The notes: generated by a model from the letters alone, not told the origin. Positions 16,868-26,214 are shown, counted from the stretch's first letter. The stretch is 64,000 nucleotides of DNA from BOG-908 sp965198825 (GCA_965198825.1 CBDAQB010000001.1:372001-436000), one strand, 5' to 3'. Translations and numbers: made by a program.

Positions 16868-19501
16868 ATGCCTCTCGACCATCAGTCAACGGAAGATAAT
16901 CCGGACACGCTCGACGTGATCATTGGACCTTGGGTGATGCCGTTTCTAAGCGGCGAGTACGACCGGGTTTCGTCGCTCCGCGCCCACCGGATCCTTGACA
17001 CGGCCACCGATCCTCAACTGGATGAAATCGTGCACGAAGCCGCTTTGGATCTCGGCATGCCTATCGCTCGAATCAGCCTCATAGACTCCGATCGCGAATG
17101 GACCAAGGCCGCCTTTGGAATAGTGCCCGGCGCGAGCATACCGCGTGGATTGGCGTTCTGTTCCTACACCATCCTCGATCCGACGAGCCTCATGGTCGTC
17201 AGAGACGCCACGGTGGATCCCCGGTTCAGGAACAACCCTTATGTTGCCGGGGAACCCGGTATCCGCTTCTACGCGGGCGCACCGCTGAAGGACTTAGAAG
17301 GGAACGTCCTCGGAACCTTATCCGTCATGGACACTCGCCCTCGGAAGCTCGGGCCGGAGATGTCCGCCAGGTTATCGTTCCTGGCCGGCGTGGCAGCCAC
17401 GCAATTGGCGCTGTATCGTTCCAATGCGGCGCTCCGCAGCAGCGAGGACCATTACCGGAGCGCGGTTGAGCTTAACCCGCAGATCCCGTGGACGGCAGAG
17501 GCTGACGGCTCAGTTCACGAAGCGAGCCCTCGCTGGCTCGAACTCACTGGGATGTCGTTTGCGGAGGCGCGCGGTTTCGGCTGGACGGCAGCCGTGCACC
17601 CGAACGACTTGCAGCAGGCTGTCGCACTTTGGAACGCATCCTGCGAGAGCGGCGAGCCTCTAGATTCTGAATATCGCCTGCGCATGAAAAACGGTTCTTA
17701 CAGATGGTGCCGCGTTCGGGGCGCTCCTAAAATTGAGTCCACCGGCGGCGTGTTGAAGTGGTTTGGTACGGTGGAGGACATCCACGATCGCAAGTTGTCT
17801 ATTCTCGCGCTGGAGGAAAGCGAGTCGCGCCTTAGGCAAGCACTTGAGATCGGCGGTCTTGGCGCTTGGGAGTACTATCCCGTCTCGCGTAGGATCATCG
17901 CGTCGGATCAATGCGCCAGAACCTTCGGGCTTCAATGTGGAGAGGATCTCTCCGACTACGAAACTTTCCTTGCAACCGTGCATCCAAACGATCGGGCGAT
18001 ACTGGAGCGCCAGCGAGAACTCGGCCGCGCTGGCGATTACCAAATGGACGTGCATTTTCGAAGCTTATGGCCGGACGGGACCATTCACTGGATACGTCTG
18101 ACAGGACGTGCAGCCGTAAGAGGCAGGGGCGAGCCGGGTCGCGTCTACGGCCTTGCCGTGGACGTGACGGAGAAGAAGCTTGCGGCTGAACAGCGCGAGC
18201 GCGCCGGGGCGCGACTGCTGCACATTGCCAATCACGATCCGTTGACTGACCTTCCAAACCGTCGGCTCTTCGAGGGAAGGCTACAATCCACATTGGAAAG
18301 CTCCTCCAGCAGCGCCTTCGCCGCCTTGCTCTGCGTGGATCTTGACGATTTCAAGACGATCAACGATGCGCTTGGTCACGATGCAGGAGACTGGTTGCTC
18401 CAGCAAACCGCTAAGCGTCTCGGAACCTGCATAGGAGCCTTAGACACGGTCGCACGTATCGGAGGCGACGAATTTGCCGTGCTGATGGCCGAGGTGTGGG
18501 ATACTACCGAGGTTCATGTTCTCGCACGCCGCATGCTCGGAGCAATGTCGATGCCGTTCGACTACCAGGGCCGCGTGATCACCCTCGGCGCGAGCATCGG
18601 AGTGGCGGTCACTGGTCAGGCGGGATGCAGGCCGGATCGGCTCGCGAAAGAAGCCGATGTCGCCCTATACAGAGCTAAGCACGAGGGGCGTAACACCTAT
18701 CGGCTGTTCGACGCGAGGATGGACGAGGCCCAGCGTTCACGGGACGCACTGAAATCCGATTTTCAAGACGCCTTGAGCGGTCACCAGCTGCGACTCCATT
18801 ACCAGCCGATCGTCGACCTCGTCACCGGACTAGTCACGACCTTCGAGGCACTCATGCGATGGGACCATCCGCAGCGGGGTCTCATCCTCCCAGACGATTT
18901 TATCTCACTTGCTGAGGAGACAGGCTGGATACCGCGGTTCGGCAAGTGGGCGCTCTTCGAAGCTTGCAGCAGGGCGGCTACCTGGCCGGCTCCCGTTCGG
19001 GTGGCGGTGAACCTGTCTGCCGCCCACTTTCGCTGCGGGCCGCTCGTCGATGAGGTGGTCGGCGCTCTGGCCAGGTCCGGCCTGTCCGCCGATCGGCTCG
19101 AATTGGAGGTCACCGAAACGCTCCTTCTCGACGAGTCGGAGTCAAACCTCAGGGCGCTCGAGACACTCCGGCGCATGGGTGTACGCCTTGTGATGGACGA
19201 CTTCGGAACGGGCTACTCTTCGCTCGCTTACCTGCGCCGTTTCAAGTTCGACAAGATCAAGATCGACAGGTCGCTCGTCATGGGTCTGCCGGACAGGGAT
19301 GGCGGCGACACGATCGTTCGCGCGATTCTAGGCATGGGCCGAAGCCTAGGCATAGGTGTTATCGCCGAGGGTGTGGAGACCGAGAGCCAATTGGCTTTTT
19401 TGAAGCGGAATAAATGCTTGCAGGCACAAGGCTACTTGTTCAGCAGACCGATACCCGCGGATCAGGTGGAACACCTGATGACGCGCCGTTGGAGCTGTTA
19501 A
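16868..19501 (+). CDS. GAF-PAS-PAS-GGDEF-EAL c-di-GMP enzyme (paralogue B)
   Basis: 877 residues from the ATG at 16868, chosen because GAGGG stands seven bases before it and MPLDHQ aligns with the MPLHKT start of paralogue A; a GTG at 16838 would add ten residues. Domain order matches paralogue A: GAF, two PAS-PAC, GGDEF, EAL. The cyclase motif is intact (ARIGGDEFAVL), but the inhibitory I-site position reads GALD instead of RxxD, so product inhibition is probably lost. EAL motifs are complete (EALMRW, NLS, ELEVTET, MDDFGTGYSSL, KIDRSLV, EGVE). It is not membrane bound. The two paralogues point away from each other around the Crp/Fnr and secreted-protein genes. Confidence 0.92.
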   Translation: MPLDHQSTEDNPDTLDVIIGPWVMPFLSGEYDRVSSLRAHRILDTATDPQLDEIVHEAALDLGMPIARISLIDSDREWTKAAFGIVPGASIPRGLAFCSYTILDPTSLMVVRDATVDPRFRNNPYVAGEPGIRFYAGAPLKDLEGNVLGTLSVMDTRPRKLGPEMSARLSFLAGVAATQLALYRSNAALRSSEDHYRSAVELNPQIPWTAEADGSVHEASPRWLELTGMSFAEARGFGWTAAVHPNDLQQAVALWNASCESGEPLDSEYRLRMKNGSYRWCRVRGAPKIESTGGVLKWFGTVEDIHDRKLSILALEESESRLRQALEIGGLGAWEYYPVSRRIIASDQCARTFGLQCGEDLSDYETFLATVHPNDRAILERQRELGRAGDYQMDVHFRSLWPDGTIHWIRLTGRAAVRGRGEPGRVYGLAVDVTEKKLAAEQRERAGARLLHIANHDPLTDLPNRRLFEGRLQSTLESSSSSAFAALLCVDLDDFKTINDALGHDAGDWLLQQTAKRLGTCIGALDTVARIGGDEFAVLMAEVWDTTEVHVLARRMLGAMSMPFDYQGRVITLGASIGVAVTGQAGCRPDRLAKEADVALYRAKHEGRNTYRLFDARMDEAQRSRDALKSDFQDALSGHQLRLHYQPIVDLVTGLVTTFEALMRWDHPQRGLILPDDFISLAEETGWIPRFGKWALFEACSRAATWPAPVRVAVNLSAAHFRCGPLVDEVVGALARSGLSADRLELEVTETLLLDESESNLRALETLRRMGVRLVMDDFGTGYSSLAYLRRFKFDKIKIDRSLVMGLPDRDGGDTIVRAILGMGRSLGIGVIAEGVETESQLAFLKRNKCLQAQGYLFSRPIPADQVEHLMTRRWSC

Positions 19502-20100
19502 GGATACTAACTTCACGGTATTAGGTAGCGCCCGCCCCTGAACTTTGTAAGGAAGATGACGGATGCCGCCTCCTATTTGGGGATTAAGAACGAATACATC
19601 CCTAGCGGCCTAATCCGAAAGTCAGCGAAGATAGCGGGTGACATTGCGGTTGGGCATGACCGCCTTCGCGCCTGGCAGCCGAGCCCAAACACGTTGAAGC
19701 GACTAGGCGGATGTTCCAGGTCGACATAGACTTTCAGGCGCGCAGGTGAGCCGGAGGTTGCAGCCGAATGCTGCCAAGTATGGCAACATGAGCAGGGTCG
19801 TACGTGGCATACCACGGGATGCTACCAGGCTTATGATTGTCGCTACCATCGCTGGGGCGGTGATCGCCCAGCGCAAGCTCCAGGACGCTGACTTAGAAGT
19901 CGTGCGGAAGGGGTCGCATCGGTGCTGCGAGCTCTAAAGCTGCAGGAGCAGGGGCGTCCCGGCACGGGCGGTAACTGGCATTGGAGCGGGCGCTACTGAA
20001 AGGGTACGCCCGAGAGATGACGCAGGACTAATCGCGCACACGGCTTGGAACTCGTCTTGAAGTCAGTCGATCAAGCTGACACAGACCTGACAGGGCTGCC
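19502..20100. other. 600-base region without a clear gene
   Basis: A 57-codon plus-strand frame (19556-19729, MTDAASYLGIKNEYIPS) has a faint resemblance to the start of excisionase-type helix-turn-helix proteins and follows an AAGGA, but it is too short and weak to call. Nothing else is supported. Confidence 0.3.
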
Positions 20101-20340
20101 TTGGATAGAGCCGAGAAGATTACCGCTCTTAGGGAGAGGATCGTTGCGCATGACTACAATGTGGCTGCTCACGAGCGGCATATTGCCGACTTGAAGCTTG
20201 CAGGACGGCTCCTAGTCGCGGAGGCAGCGGAAGAGCGGATGCGAATTCTACGGGATACTGGCGAACTTATGCGGGAATGCCTTCGGGTAATGGAAGCGGA
20301 CGAGCACCCGCCGGAACCATGCAGGCCCCGCCTCGGATAA
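20101..20340 (+). CDS. Small predicted coiled-coil protein, unknown
   Basis: 79 residues from a TTG start at 20101. The sequence is strongly charged and helical (ITALRERIVAHDYNVAAHE, AEERMRILRDTGELMREC) with heptad-like spacing, suggesting a short coiled coil. Codon use looks coding and no other frame competes. The ribosome site is weak (ACAGGG about 8 bases upstream), so the start is uncertain. I do not recognise the family; small helical proteins of this kind are frequent orphans in Hyphomicrobiales. It stands alone between the c-di-GMP gene and a leftward DUF6894 gene. Confidence 0.45.
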   Translation: MDRAEKITALRERIVAHDYNVAAHERHIADLKLAGRLLVAEAAEERMRILRDTGELMRECLRVMEADEHPPEPCRPRLG

Positions 20341-20809
20341 GGACCCATATATCGACAAGAAGGTGCAGATGGGAGATACGCGTGGGCAAGGTCGACAAAG
20401 CTTAGATTATTACCAGTCCTGCCTGAAAGTGTATGTTGCCGTCCGCAATATTAGTTTCTACAACGTTCAGGTCAAGAAAATAGATCGGGTTTGTCTAGCC
20501 ATCGGCTTTACGTAAAAGTTGGTTTGTACGGAGTGCGGCATGGTTGAAATTGCCATATGAAGAGTTTGCACTTAGGTAAAGTTGTTTAGCTTGGTATCAC
20601 TTCTAAATACATGAGCCGCGAGAGCCGTTGGACCGGGTATTTCGAAGTTCAGTCTGGTAGATAACTAATATTTACCCTTAGCGTGCGAACTGCACCTAAG
20701 CGAAAGAACCACTGCGCGACTTAGCGCACAATAGTTGCTGTGTTGCGGTAGGCAGGAGCTACATAAACTCGGATCCGGACGCTGCAAAAATGAGATGCAA
20801 CTTCATTCC
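20341..20809. other. 470-base AT-richer region, nothing identified
   Basis: The sequence is visibly AT-richer than its surroundings (for example around 20500-20680) and contains no convincing frame on either strand. No repeat or hairpin with a T-run was noticed. Confidence 0.35.
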
Positions 20810-21046
20810 TTAGCTGACCATAGCGCATTCAAATGTTAGGCAAGCAAGATATGTTTGCGTTTTCTCACTGTCGAAGACATGAGCAATGATCACATGTCTT
20901 CCGACAATATGCGCCCAATCGCGGGTGACCTCGCGTATGGATTTTGCAGCCTCAAAGCAAGCTTCTGCTGGCGTCCCAAAGCATTGCCCTTCAACATCCT
21001 CGGTCGTTGTGTTGTCCAACTCAAGATTAGTATAATACCGCGACAA
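20810..21046 (-). CDS. DUF6894-like small protein, TTG start
   Basis: 78 residues starting LSRYYTNLELDN and continuing DVEGQCFGTPAEACFEAAKSIREV, which fits the DUF6894 layout (aromatic-rich first strand, D.EG turn, AxxEA helix, then a strand). The start is read as TTG at 21046-21044 because an excellent AAGGAG (minus strand, 21059-21054) stands exactly seven bases before it; upstream codons in the same frame show no family similarity. Its C-terminal half (HVIIAHVFDSEKTQTYLACLTFE) keeps the strand pattern but lacks the usual VRDE turn. No Crp/Fnr gene is next to it, unlike the copies at 13191 and 53135. Function unknown. Confidence 0.6.
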   Translation of the reverse strand: MSRYYTNLELDNTTTEDVEGQCFGTPAEACFEAAKSIREVTRDWAHIVGRHVIIAHVFDSEKTQTYLACLTFECAMVS

Positions 21047-21300
21047 GCCACCGCTCCTTTTAGCAGTTGGCGTGCAACGCCGCACTGCGTCAAATGGATG
21101 CAACACCTGCAAGAAATAATTTGCCGGGCCGACGCGAGCGCCTTGATCGCGTTCCATGGGCGTGTCGATGCTGTTCTGGCTGACGCGTAACCTCGGGCGG
21201 ATAGTGGACCCATGCGTAAGCTCGACGAATTCACAGCGGCGTTCACCATGACCAGCCCCCATTGAGTGATCCGCACGAAATGTTTGTGGGCTGCTGCATT

Positions 21301-22200
21301 TCATCCCGCTGAGTTTGTCGGCCAACTGGGTTCAACCCGCTGCGGCAAGGCTGGGCAGACGGTCTCGGGCGCCGGCGGCCGATAGCCGAGTGAGGAGTGT
21401 GGGCGAGCCGTGTTGTAGTGCGCCCGCCATTGCTCAATGAACACCTTCGCCTCAGCCAGCGTGTTGAAGACCTCGCACGCTAGTAGCTCGTCGCGGGACT
21501 TGCCGTTGAAGCTCTCGAAGTAGCCGTTCTCCCACGGACTGCCAGGCTCAATGTAAGCAGTCCTCGAACCGACCCCGGTGATCCACTCCTTCACGGCCGC
21601 CGCCGCAAGCTCCGGGCCATTGTCCGAGCGGATGTGCGATGGCGTGCCGCGCGTGAGGAACAGATCCGCCGGCACGTCGATCACATCGGAAGTCTTGAGA
21701 CGACGGCCCACCCGGATAGCCAAAGCCTCGCGCGCAAACTCGTCCACCACGTTCAGTGTGCGAAACTTGCAACCGTCGCGGGTGCGATCTTCGACGAAGT
21801 CATAGGCCCACACGTCGTTCGGGCGCTGTGGGCGAAGGCGGACGCATGAGCTGTCATTCAGCCAAAGCCGCCCACGCTCGGAATGCCGCTGCGGCACCTT
21901 CAGCCCCTCGGACCGCCAGATCCGCTCAACCCGCTTGTGGTCTGCCAGCCGTCGTCGTGCAGCAAAGTCGTGATCCGACGATAGCCATAGCGTCCATATC
22001 GCCGCGCCAGATCGATGATCGAGGTTGTCAGCGCCGCCTCGTCGTCTGCCCTCCTGGGTGCCTTGCGCTGCGTCGAGCGGTGCTGACCCAGCACACGGCA
22101 CGCAACACGCTCAGGGACCTTTAGAGCCGATGTGACATGGTCCAAAGCAGCACGACGATGAGCAGTGGTCAGTAGTTTCCTGAAGCCGCTTCCTTCAAGA
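21301..22200 (-). pseudogene. IS3-family transposase OrfB (DDE), frameshifted
   Basis: The C-terminal part is well preserved, with all three catalytic acidic positions: VWAYDFVED, IRSDNGPEL and the Glu of ENGYFESFNGKSRDELL, followed by HYNTARPHSSLGYRPP. The N-terminal part (ALTTSIIDLARRYGRYGYRRITTLLHDDGW) continues in another frame. The two join near 21955, where bases seem to be missing just after the GW codons and before HKRVERIWR. In intact relatives this is one protein of about 270 residues made by programmed -1 frameshifting from orfA. Here the internal break makes it non-functional unless it is a sequencing error. Confidence 0.8.
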
Positions 22201-22448
22201 TCAGCTCTTCAAGCGTCAGGTTAGACACCGCACGCCTCAACCGGCTGTTCTCTTGCTCCAGCACCCTTCAGAGGCTTGACCTTATCAAGCTTCAACCCGC
22301 CACACTCGGCGCGCCAGCGATAATAGATTGCCTCCGTCACACCGATCGCCCGGACCGCATCGACGATTGACTTGCCCGGCCCAGACAGAACCTCGACCTG
22401 CAGCAACTTTGAAACAATCTCTTCAGGCTTGTGATGCCGTCGAGCCAT
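22196..22448 (-). pseudogene. IS3-family transposase OrfA, frameshifted
   Basis: It starts MARRHHKPEEIVSKLLQVE and continues KSIVDAVRAIGVTEAIYYRWRAECGGLKLDKVK, the helix-turn-helix DNA-binding protein of this IS group. About 55 residues in, near 22262-22268, an extra base moves the frame. The expected continuation (LEQENSRLRRAV, then the NLTLEELILKEAASGNY tail) is present in the next frame and ends at about 22170-22196. The product would stop early with an unrelated tail. Confidence 0.78.
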
Positions 22449-22799
22449 TCGCTCCCTCCCTCTAGAACCGCCAGAGTCTCGTCCAAGGTGGACTACTCTT
22501 AGACTGCAGGTCGGAGGACTTGCGACACCAGTGCCGTTTATCGTTCCATCTCGTGAACACGCAACCGCCACAGCCGCTTTCATTTCGAATAGCTTGGTTG
22601 CGCAGCTATCAACTGCTTACCACCACGACACGTCGGCCGGGATCGGGTTTGCACTGCTCGGGGTAAACCTCAACCGGGCGTGATGGTGGTGTGCTTCTCC
22701 GCCTCGTTTTCCTTATTCAAAAAAGAAGATGCTTCTCTCTCGCGAGCCGATCGCCTAATGCTGTTGCAAGATCATAATGGCCGCAACAGGAGACGCTTC

Positions 22800-23291
22800 A
22801 TGTCCTATAACCTTCGGGTTCCGCTTTTCGCCGCAATCGTTGCGGCTGCCTCCCTCTTCTCCGCAAGCGCCTTTGCCGGCTCGGCAACCCTCTTGCTGGT
22901 CCGTTCGACCCTCAGCAACGACGCCGACGCCGACGGCGGCGGCCTCTGGCAATATGAGGGCGGCTCCATACAGAACGCCGCAGGCAGCGCCGTCGGCACC
23001 TACATCCTTCAGCGCCGCGTCACCTCCTCCGGCACTCAGGCCTACAACACCGCGAGCGAGACAATCACCCTCTTCTTCGCGCCGCTGACCAACGGCGGCC
23101 TGCCGCCGGAGATGACCATCGGAGGCGCCTACAGCTATAACTCGGGGCTGGTCGACGGCTCCGTCACCGCTGCCTCCACCAAATACCATTGGACGATTGG
23201 TTACGACGTGACCGGCTCGGTTGTGTCCGGCAGCGCGGCGACCAAGCTCGTCATCACCTGGATCGGCACGGAGGCGCTTCACATCCCGTAA
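22800..23291 (+). CDS. Small secreted protein, unknown
   Basis: 163 residues from the ATG at 22800, chosen because CAGGAGA lies about seven bases upstream; an earlier in-frame ATG at 22680 would bury the signal peptide. Residues 1-22 form a clear Sec signal (MSYNLRVPLFAAIVAAASLF, cleavage after ASAFA). The mature part is Thr/Ser/Gly-rich and beta-like (YILQRRVTSSGTQAYNTASETITLFF) and resembles no family I can name. No lipobox or membrane anchor. It sits directly beside the decayed IS3 element and the rppH-like fragment; composition is more GC-rich than the adjacent IS flank. Confidence 0.65.
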   Translation: MSYNLRVPLFAAIVAAASLFSASAFAGSATLLLVRSTLSNDADADGGGLWQYEGGSIQNAAGSAVGTYILQRRVTSSGTQAYNTASETITLFFAPLTNGGLPPEMTIGGAYSYNSGLVDGSVTAASTKYHWTIGYDVTGSVVSGSAATKLVITWIGTEALHIP

Positions 23292-23419
23292 AGCCCGGCC
23301 GGCTGGTGGCAGGGCGAGTGCTGTTTTCGCCACCGCGACAGGTCAGCCGCGCGGTATCGAGGCAAGCGGTTCTTCGTCAAAAAAACTCGCCCGCTTCTTC
23401 GGGCGAAAGACACCCCTTG

Positions 23420-23560
23420 AACAACCTTTCCTACTACCCCAACGTCGACGCCATCCTCTAAAATCGCGACGGCCGCATCTTCATCGGCTGTCGCGCCGCC
23501 CTCCCCCCGGCGTCACCGGCAACTGGCAGCGCCCGCAAGGCGGCGTCGATGAAGGCGGCA
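23420..23560 (+). pseudogene. rppH-like NUDIX hydrolase fragment
   Basis: The conceptual reading, with one internal stop and one frame change, is YYPNVDAIL*NRDGRIFIG then PPGVTGNWQRPQGGVDEGG. This matches the N-terminus and first part of the Nudix box of RNA pyrophosphohydrolase RppH (usual form: YRPNVG.ML.N.DG.VF.G...PQGG.D.GE). The TAA at 23459-23461 and a frame change about 40 bases later, in a C-run, disable it, and the catalytic REUxEE part is missing. A functional rppH must lie elsewhere in the genome. Confidence 0.6.
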
Positions 23561-23908
23561 TCCTTGTGCCACTAAGGTATATCCAGACGATTATGGATCG
23601 CGCCCTGGGCGTCTAGGAAGGGCGGCGCCTTGCTACCTTTCAGCCACTCGGCTGTGGAGTCCGCGCGGCCTGGAGGCCCACAGGACTTCCGAAACCGACT
23701 TGAACCGGGCACGGTAGGTCAGCCCTGCACGCGGCAGAGGGGCTCGTTGGATCGTCACGTCGGACAATGCCGCCACCCTAGCCACTGCGCGAGGCGTCCA
23801 CTTAGTCCAGTTGACCGATGACGAAGGCAACGTGTTGGTAACCGCCAGCCTCCATCCTTTCGAGACACTCTGTTAGAGAGTTCGCACTAAGCTCAACTTT
23901 AAATACTT
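23561..23908. other. Scrap region after the rppH fragment
   Basis: One open plus-strand frame at about 23718-23877 reads IVTSDNAATLATARG then VHLVQLTDDEGNVLVTASL. It looks protein-like but has no start codon or ribosome site, so it may be the tail of a lost gene. Nothing else is supported. Confidence 0.3.
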
Positions 23909-24380
23909 CAATTAGCTCTTCGCCAATACCCGCAAAAATCCACGCTTGGCTTGGCTTTCAGGGCCAGAGCAACGACACAGGAAACCTGTGAGCCGTTCGG
24001 TGCACGGCGGTGATCTTCACGCCATGCACTCTCCTAGGCGTATCGGCCAAGATAAACGCCAGCAATGTGGTGGTGATGACCAGCCTCGGCGCGCCGCATG
24101 CGGCTGAAGAAGCTTTCCGCTCCGTTCGCGCAAGCGCTGTTGTCGCTATAGGCGAGCTGGTGATTGAAGGTCTCAACGACGTCGCGCGCGTGGAGGTCGT
24201 TCCAGGCCGTGCTTTCGTCCACCATGATTTCTGTCTCACGGGCAACCCGGTTCTGGATGAATGAGGGGGCGGCACTCTCCGAGCGAAACGCTGCCGGTAG
24301 CACCTTACTGTCCCCTTGCTGAATGACAACGACGCAAGCGGCGCGCGGCGGGGCAGGGTAGCGAGGCTTGTGTCATGGCT
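23909..24380 (-). pseudogene. IS1595-family transposase remnant
   Basis: The minus strand encodes the C-terminal half of an IS1595-type transposase: VLPAAFRSESAAP, DESTAWNDLHAR, NHQLAYSDNSACANGAESFFSRMRR, GHHHHIAGVYLGRYA, then a TAG in place of a normal Gln codon, then ESAWREDHRR and a KAKPSVDFCGYW end near 23909. The N-terminal half is missing or unreadable beyond about 24380. It is a different subgroup from the IS1595 copy at 54417-55110. Confidence 0.72.
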
Positions 24381-24883
24381 GAGCTTGGCCCTGAGCCGAA
24401 GCCGGGTCGTCAACGCACCATGCGATCTAGAAGGCCTTGGAGCGCTGCGGGCAGGTTGTTGAGGTGCATGATGATCGCGAGGGGTAGCGTCGAGCTCTGA
24501 CTGACTGCCACTCGTTCAGGCGCTGATTTATCACCAGAGCCGAACACGCCGGCATCCCTGAGACGATCATCAGGAGCGTGGTGGGCGACAAGCGGGCAGG
24601 GGTGATGTTGGCCACCTATTCTGGTGATGCGGCGCTGGAGCAGCACAGGGCCTGGGTAGATGCCGAGAGGCTGCCTTTGAGAACGCGCGCGACGCCATCA
24701 CCGGCTAAGCAAGGACAACCTCAAGCTGGCGATACGACGTAGGCGGCGCGAGTTTGAAGCGACTGCGTAGGAAGTTGTCGAAGGTTCCCTCCTGGTTGAC
24801 GTGATCATTGTGGCTTTAGGAGGTCGCAGAGGCGGCCGCGTAGAGACGACTGTCGTTTGCGTCGAACCGAGTGACGGCGCCTG
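24381..24883. other. 500-base region, no gene seen
   Basis: Short frames on both strands lack family features. It lies between the IS1595 remnant and a doubtful small ORF and is probably degenerate mobile DNA. Confidence 0.3.
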
Positions 24884-24892
24884 ATGCCCCAC

Positions 24893-25111
24893 ATGGCAAA
24901 CTTCACGATCATCGCAACCGGGGCAATGTCCTCGATGCCCTTGGAACGAACAGCAGCAACGGCCATCGAAGCCGAGGTCCAGATGCACGCGCTGTTCTGC
25001 ATCTGCGGCAAGCATTCTCACCTTGAGGTATGGGGACCCGACGGTCGCTTTGTAAGCGCAGACAGGCTTAGGACGCTGGCGATGGCGGAGCGGGCGCGCG
25101 CAACGCCGTAG
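24893..25111 (+). CDS. Small hypothetical protein
   Basis: 72 residues from the ATG at 24893 (MANFTIIATGAMSS), with an in-frame ATG three codons earlier. The middle carries CICGKHSHLEVWGPDGRFVSADRL, which has the look of a compact alpha/beta domain with a Cys-x-Cys pair. No ribosome site is evident and the family is unknown to me. It could equally be a remnant, given the degenerate surroundings. Confidence 0.35.
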   Translation: MANFTIIATGAMSSMPLERTAATAIEAEVQMHALFCICGKHSHLEVWGPDGRFVSADRLRTLAMAERARATP

Positions 25112-25169
25112 GGGATGTCAGGCGCCGTCAAGCCGACCAAGTCGAAGTTGGTTTGTTCAGTGTGATGCT

Positions 25170-25367
25170 TTATGCACCATCGAGAGCCAAGTCGATCCGC
25201 TCCTTCGCTCCTTTGATAGCTGCTTCGCGACTATCCCGCGCTCCAAAAAAGGAGATGTCTGGCAACGCAGGGTTTCGGTGAACAAGAACTCTCCAGAAAC
25301 CTCGGGCGAAGGGTGGATAAACTCCTAACCTGTAGCCGCGGTATTTGACGACCTCAGGGTGCATCAT
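25170..25367 (-). CDS. Small hypothetical protein (pair member 2)
   Basis: 65 residues starting MMHPEVVKYRGYRL, with two consecutive ATG codons. The body (GVYPPFARGFWRVLVHRNP, then AAIKGAKERIDLALDG) suggests two or three strands followed by a helix. Its first codons overlap the end of the upstream small gene by 14 bases, so the two are probably cotranscribed. No family is recognised; the combination of aromatic-rich strands and an AAI..AKERID helix resembles many short orphan proteins in Hyphomicrobiales. Confidence 0.5.
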   Translation of the reverse strand: MMHPEVVKYRGYRLGVYPPFARGFWRVLVHRNPALPDISFFGARDSREAAIKGAKERIDLALDGA

Positions 25368-25578
25368 GGCTTCTTAGAGGCAGGAGCCTGTTGCTGTTTG
25401 AACCTAGGTTTGGGACACGAGCAACCATCCGTCTACCGCACCAAACCTCCACGCCGGGACAAATCGTCGCCAACTCATAGGCATGTGCCATCGCCTCGTC
25501 GTCGGAGCGAAAGTCGCCGTCACTTGAACTATTGACCTTGTGCTCGCGGTCCAGGCTGTAAAGGCGATATTGCGGCAT
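25354..25578 (-). CDS. Small hypothetical protein (pair member 1)
   Basis: 74 residues. The start is placed at the ATG of MPQYRLYSLDREHKV rather than any codon further upstream, because that methionine begins the recognisable strand pattern and an AGGA stands about 8 bases before it. The segment DFRSDDEAMAHAYELA then VEVWCGRRMVARV follows a layout I associate with short Hyphomicrobiales proteins: first strand with YRLY.LD, acidic turn, A-rich helix, then VE.W...R.V. Function unknown. The gene overlaps the next small gene by 14 bases. Confidence 0.55.
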   Translation of the reverse strand: MPQYRLYSLDREHKVNSSSDGDFRSDDEAMAHAYELATICPGVEVWCGRRMVARVPNLGSNSNRLLPLRSHDAP

Positions 25579-25815
25579 CCGTGGCGTCCTAGGGACGCAG
25601 GGAGAGCGCGCTCTACTCCCGGCCGCCAGCTTCCTGCTGAGCAGCGACTGACGATGCCCCAAGTGGTCACGTGGACAGCCTTTCGTCAAATCGTCGGAAT
25701 GAGGCTGCATCGCTTTAAAGACGGCTAGCAGTGGCAGCTGGTCGTCTAACAAACTGGTCGGCTCCTCTCGCAATCCTTTGAGGAAACTTGAACATCTCTA
25801 GGTGCTTGGCGTCTC

Positions 25816-26196
25816 ATGACCGCCGCAGCCAACGCGACCGCCATCCTGATCGTTGAAGACGAGTGGTTGATCCGTTCGACGGCCGCAGATGCGCTGGGAG
25901 ACGCAGGTTTTGCGGTCCACGAGGCGCAGCACGCGGCCGAGGCCATAAGCATCCTTGAAGCACGCCATAACGACATTCACGTGATCTTCACAGACGTTAC
26001 GATGCCAGGAGATATGGACGGCGTTGGTCTCGCCCATCATGCAGCCCAACATTGGCCTCGCATTGGGCTGATCGTCGTAAGCGGCAAACCCCTTCACCTG
26101 CAACCGCCTTTGCCTGACAGCGCCAGGTTCGTGCACAAGCCCTACGTGATGAGCCAAGTGGTCAAGCACATCAGGAAGCTACGGGCAGCGGCTTAA
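25816..26196 (+). CDS. Single-domain response regulator (receiver)
   Basis: 126 residues forming one CheY-like receiver with no output domain. Phosphorylation-site elements are present: acidic pair E14-D15 (IVEDEW), phosphoacceptor D60 (FTDVTMPGDMDG), S89 at the Thr/Ser switch position (VVSG) and K108 (VHKPY). Such stand-alone receivers act through protein contacts, often as FixJ/CpdR-like relays or with a hybrid kinase. No kinase gene lies nearby. The gene converges on the sulfotransferase gene, with only 18 bases between the stops. Confidence 0.88.
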   Translation: MTAAANATAILIVEDEWLIRSTAADALGDAGFAVHEAQHAAEAISILEARHNDIHVIFTDVTMPGDMDGVGLAHHAAQHWPRIGLIVVSGKPLHLQPPLPDSARFVHKPYVMSQVVKHIRKLRAAA

Positions 26197-26214
26197 CGTT
26201 CGCTTGCGAGGCCT

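Larger units (their letters stand above)
21301..22500 (-). mobile_element. Decayed IS3-family insertion sequence
   Basis: An orfA plus orfB pair on the minus strand with IS3-family sequence, each carrying at least one frameshift. The coding remains run from about 22448 down to 21301. I could not identify matching terminal inverted repeats or a target duplication, so the outer limits are approximate. Part of the orfA sequence is found again at 35677-35797, showing that this element or a relative was present more than once. Confidence 0.8.

Noticed and set aside
22755..23333. 192-codon minus-strand frame over the secreted protein gene
   Set aside because: Antisense to a gene with a clear signal peptide and ribosome site; composition (Gly/Ala/Val-rich) is that of a GC shadow.
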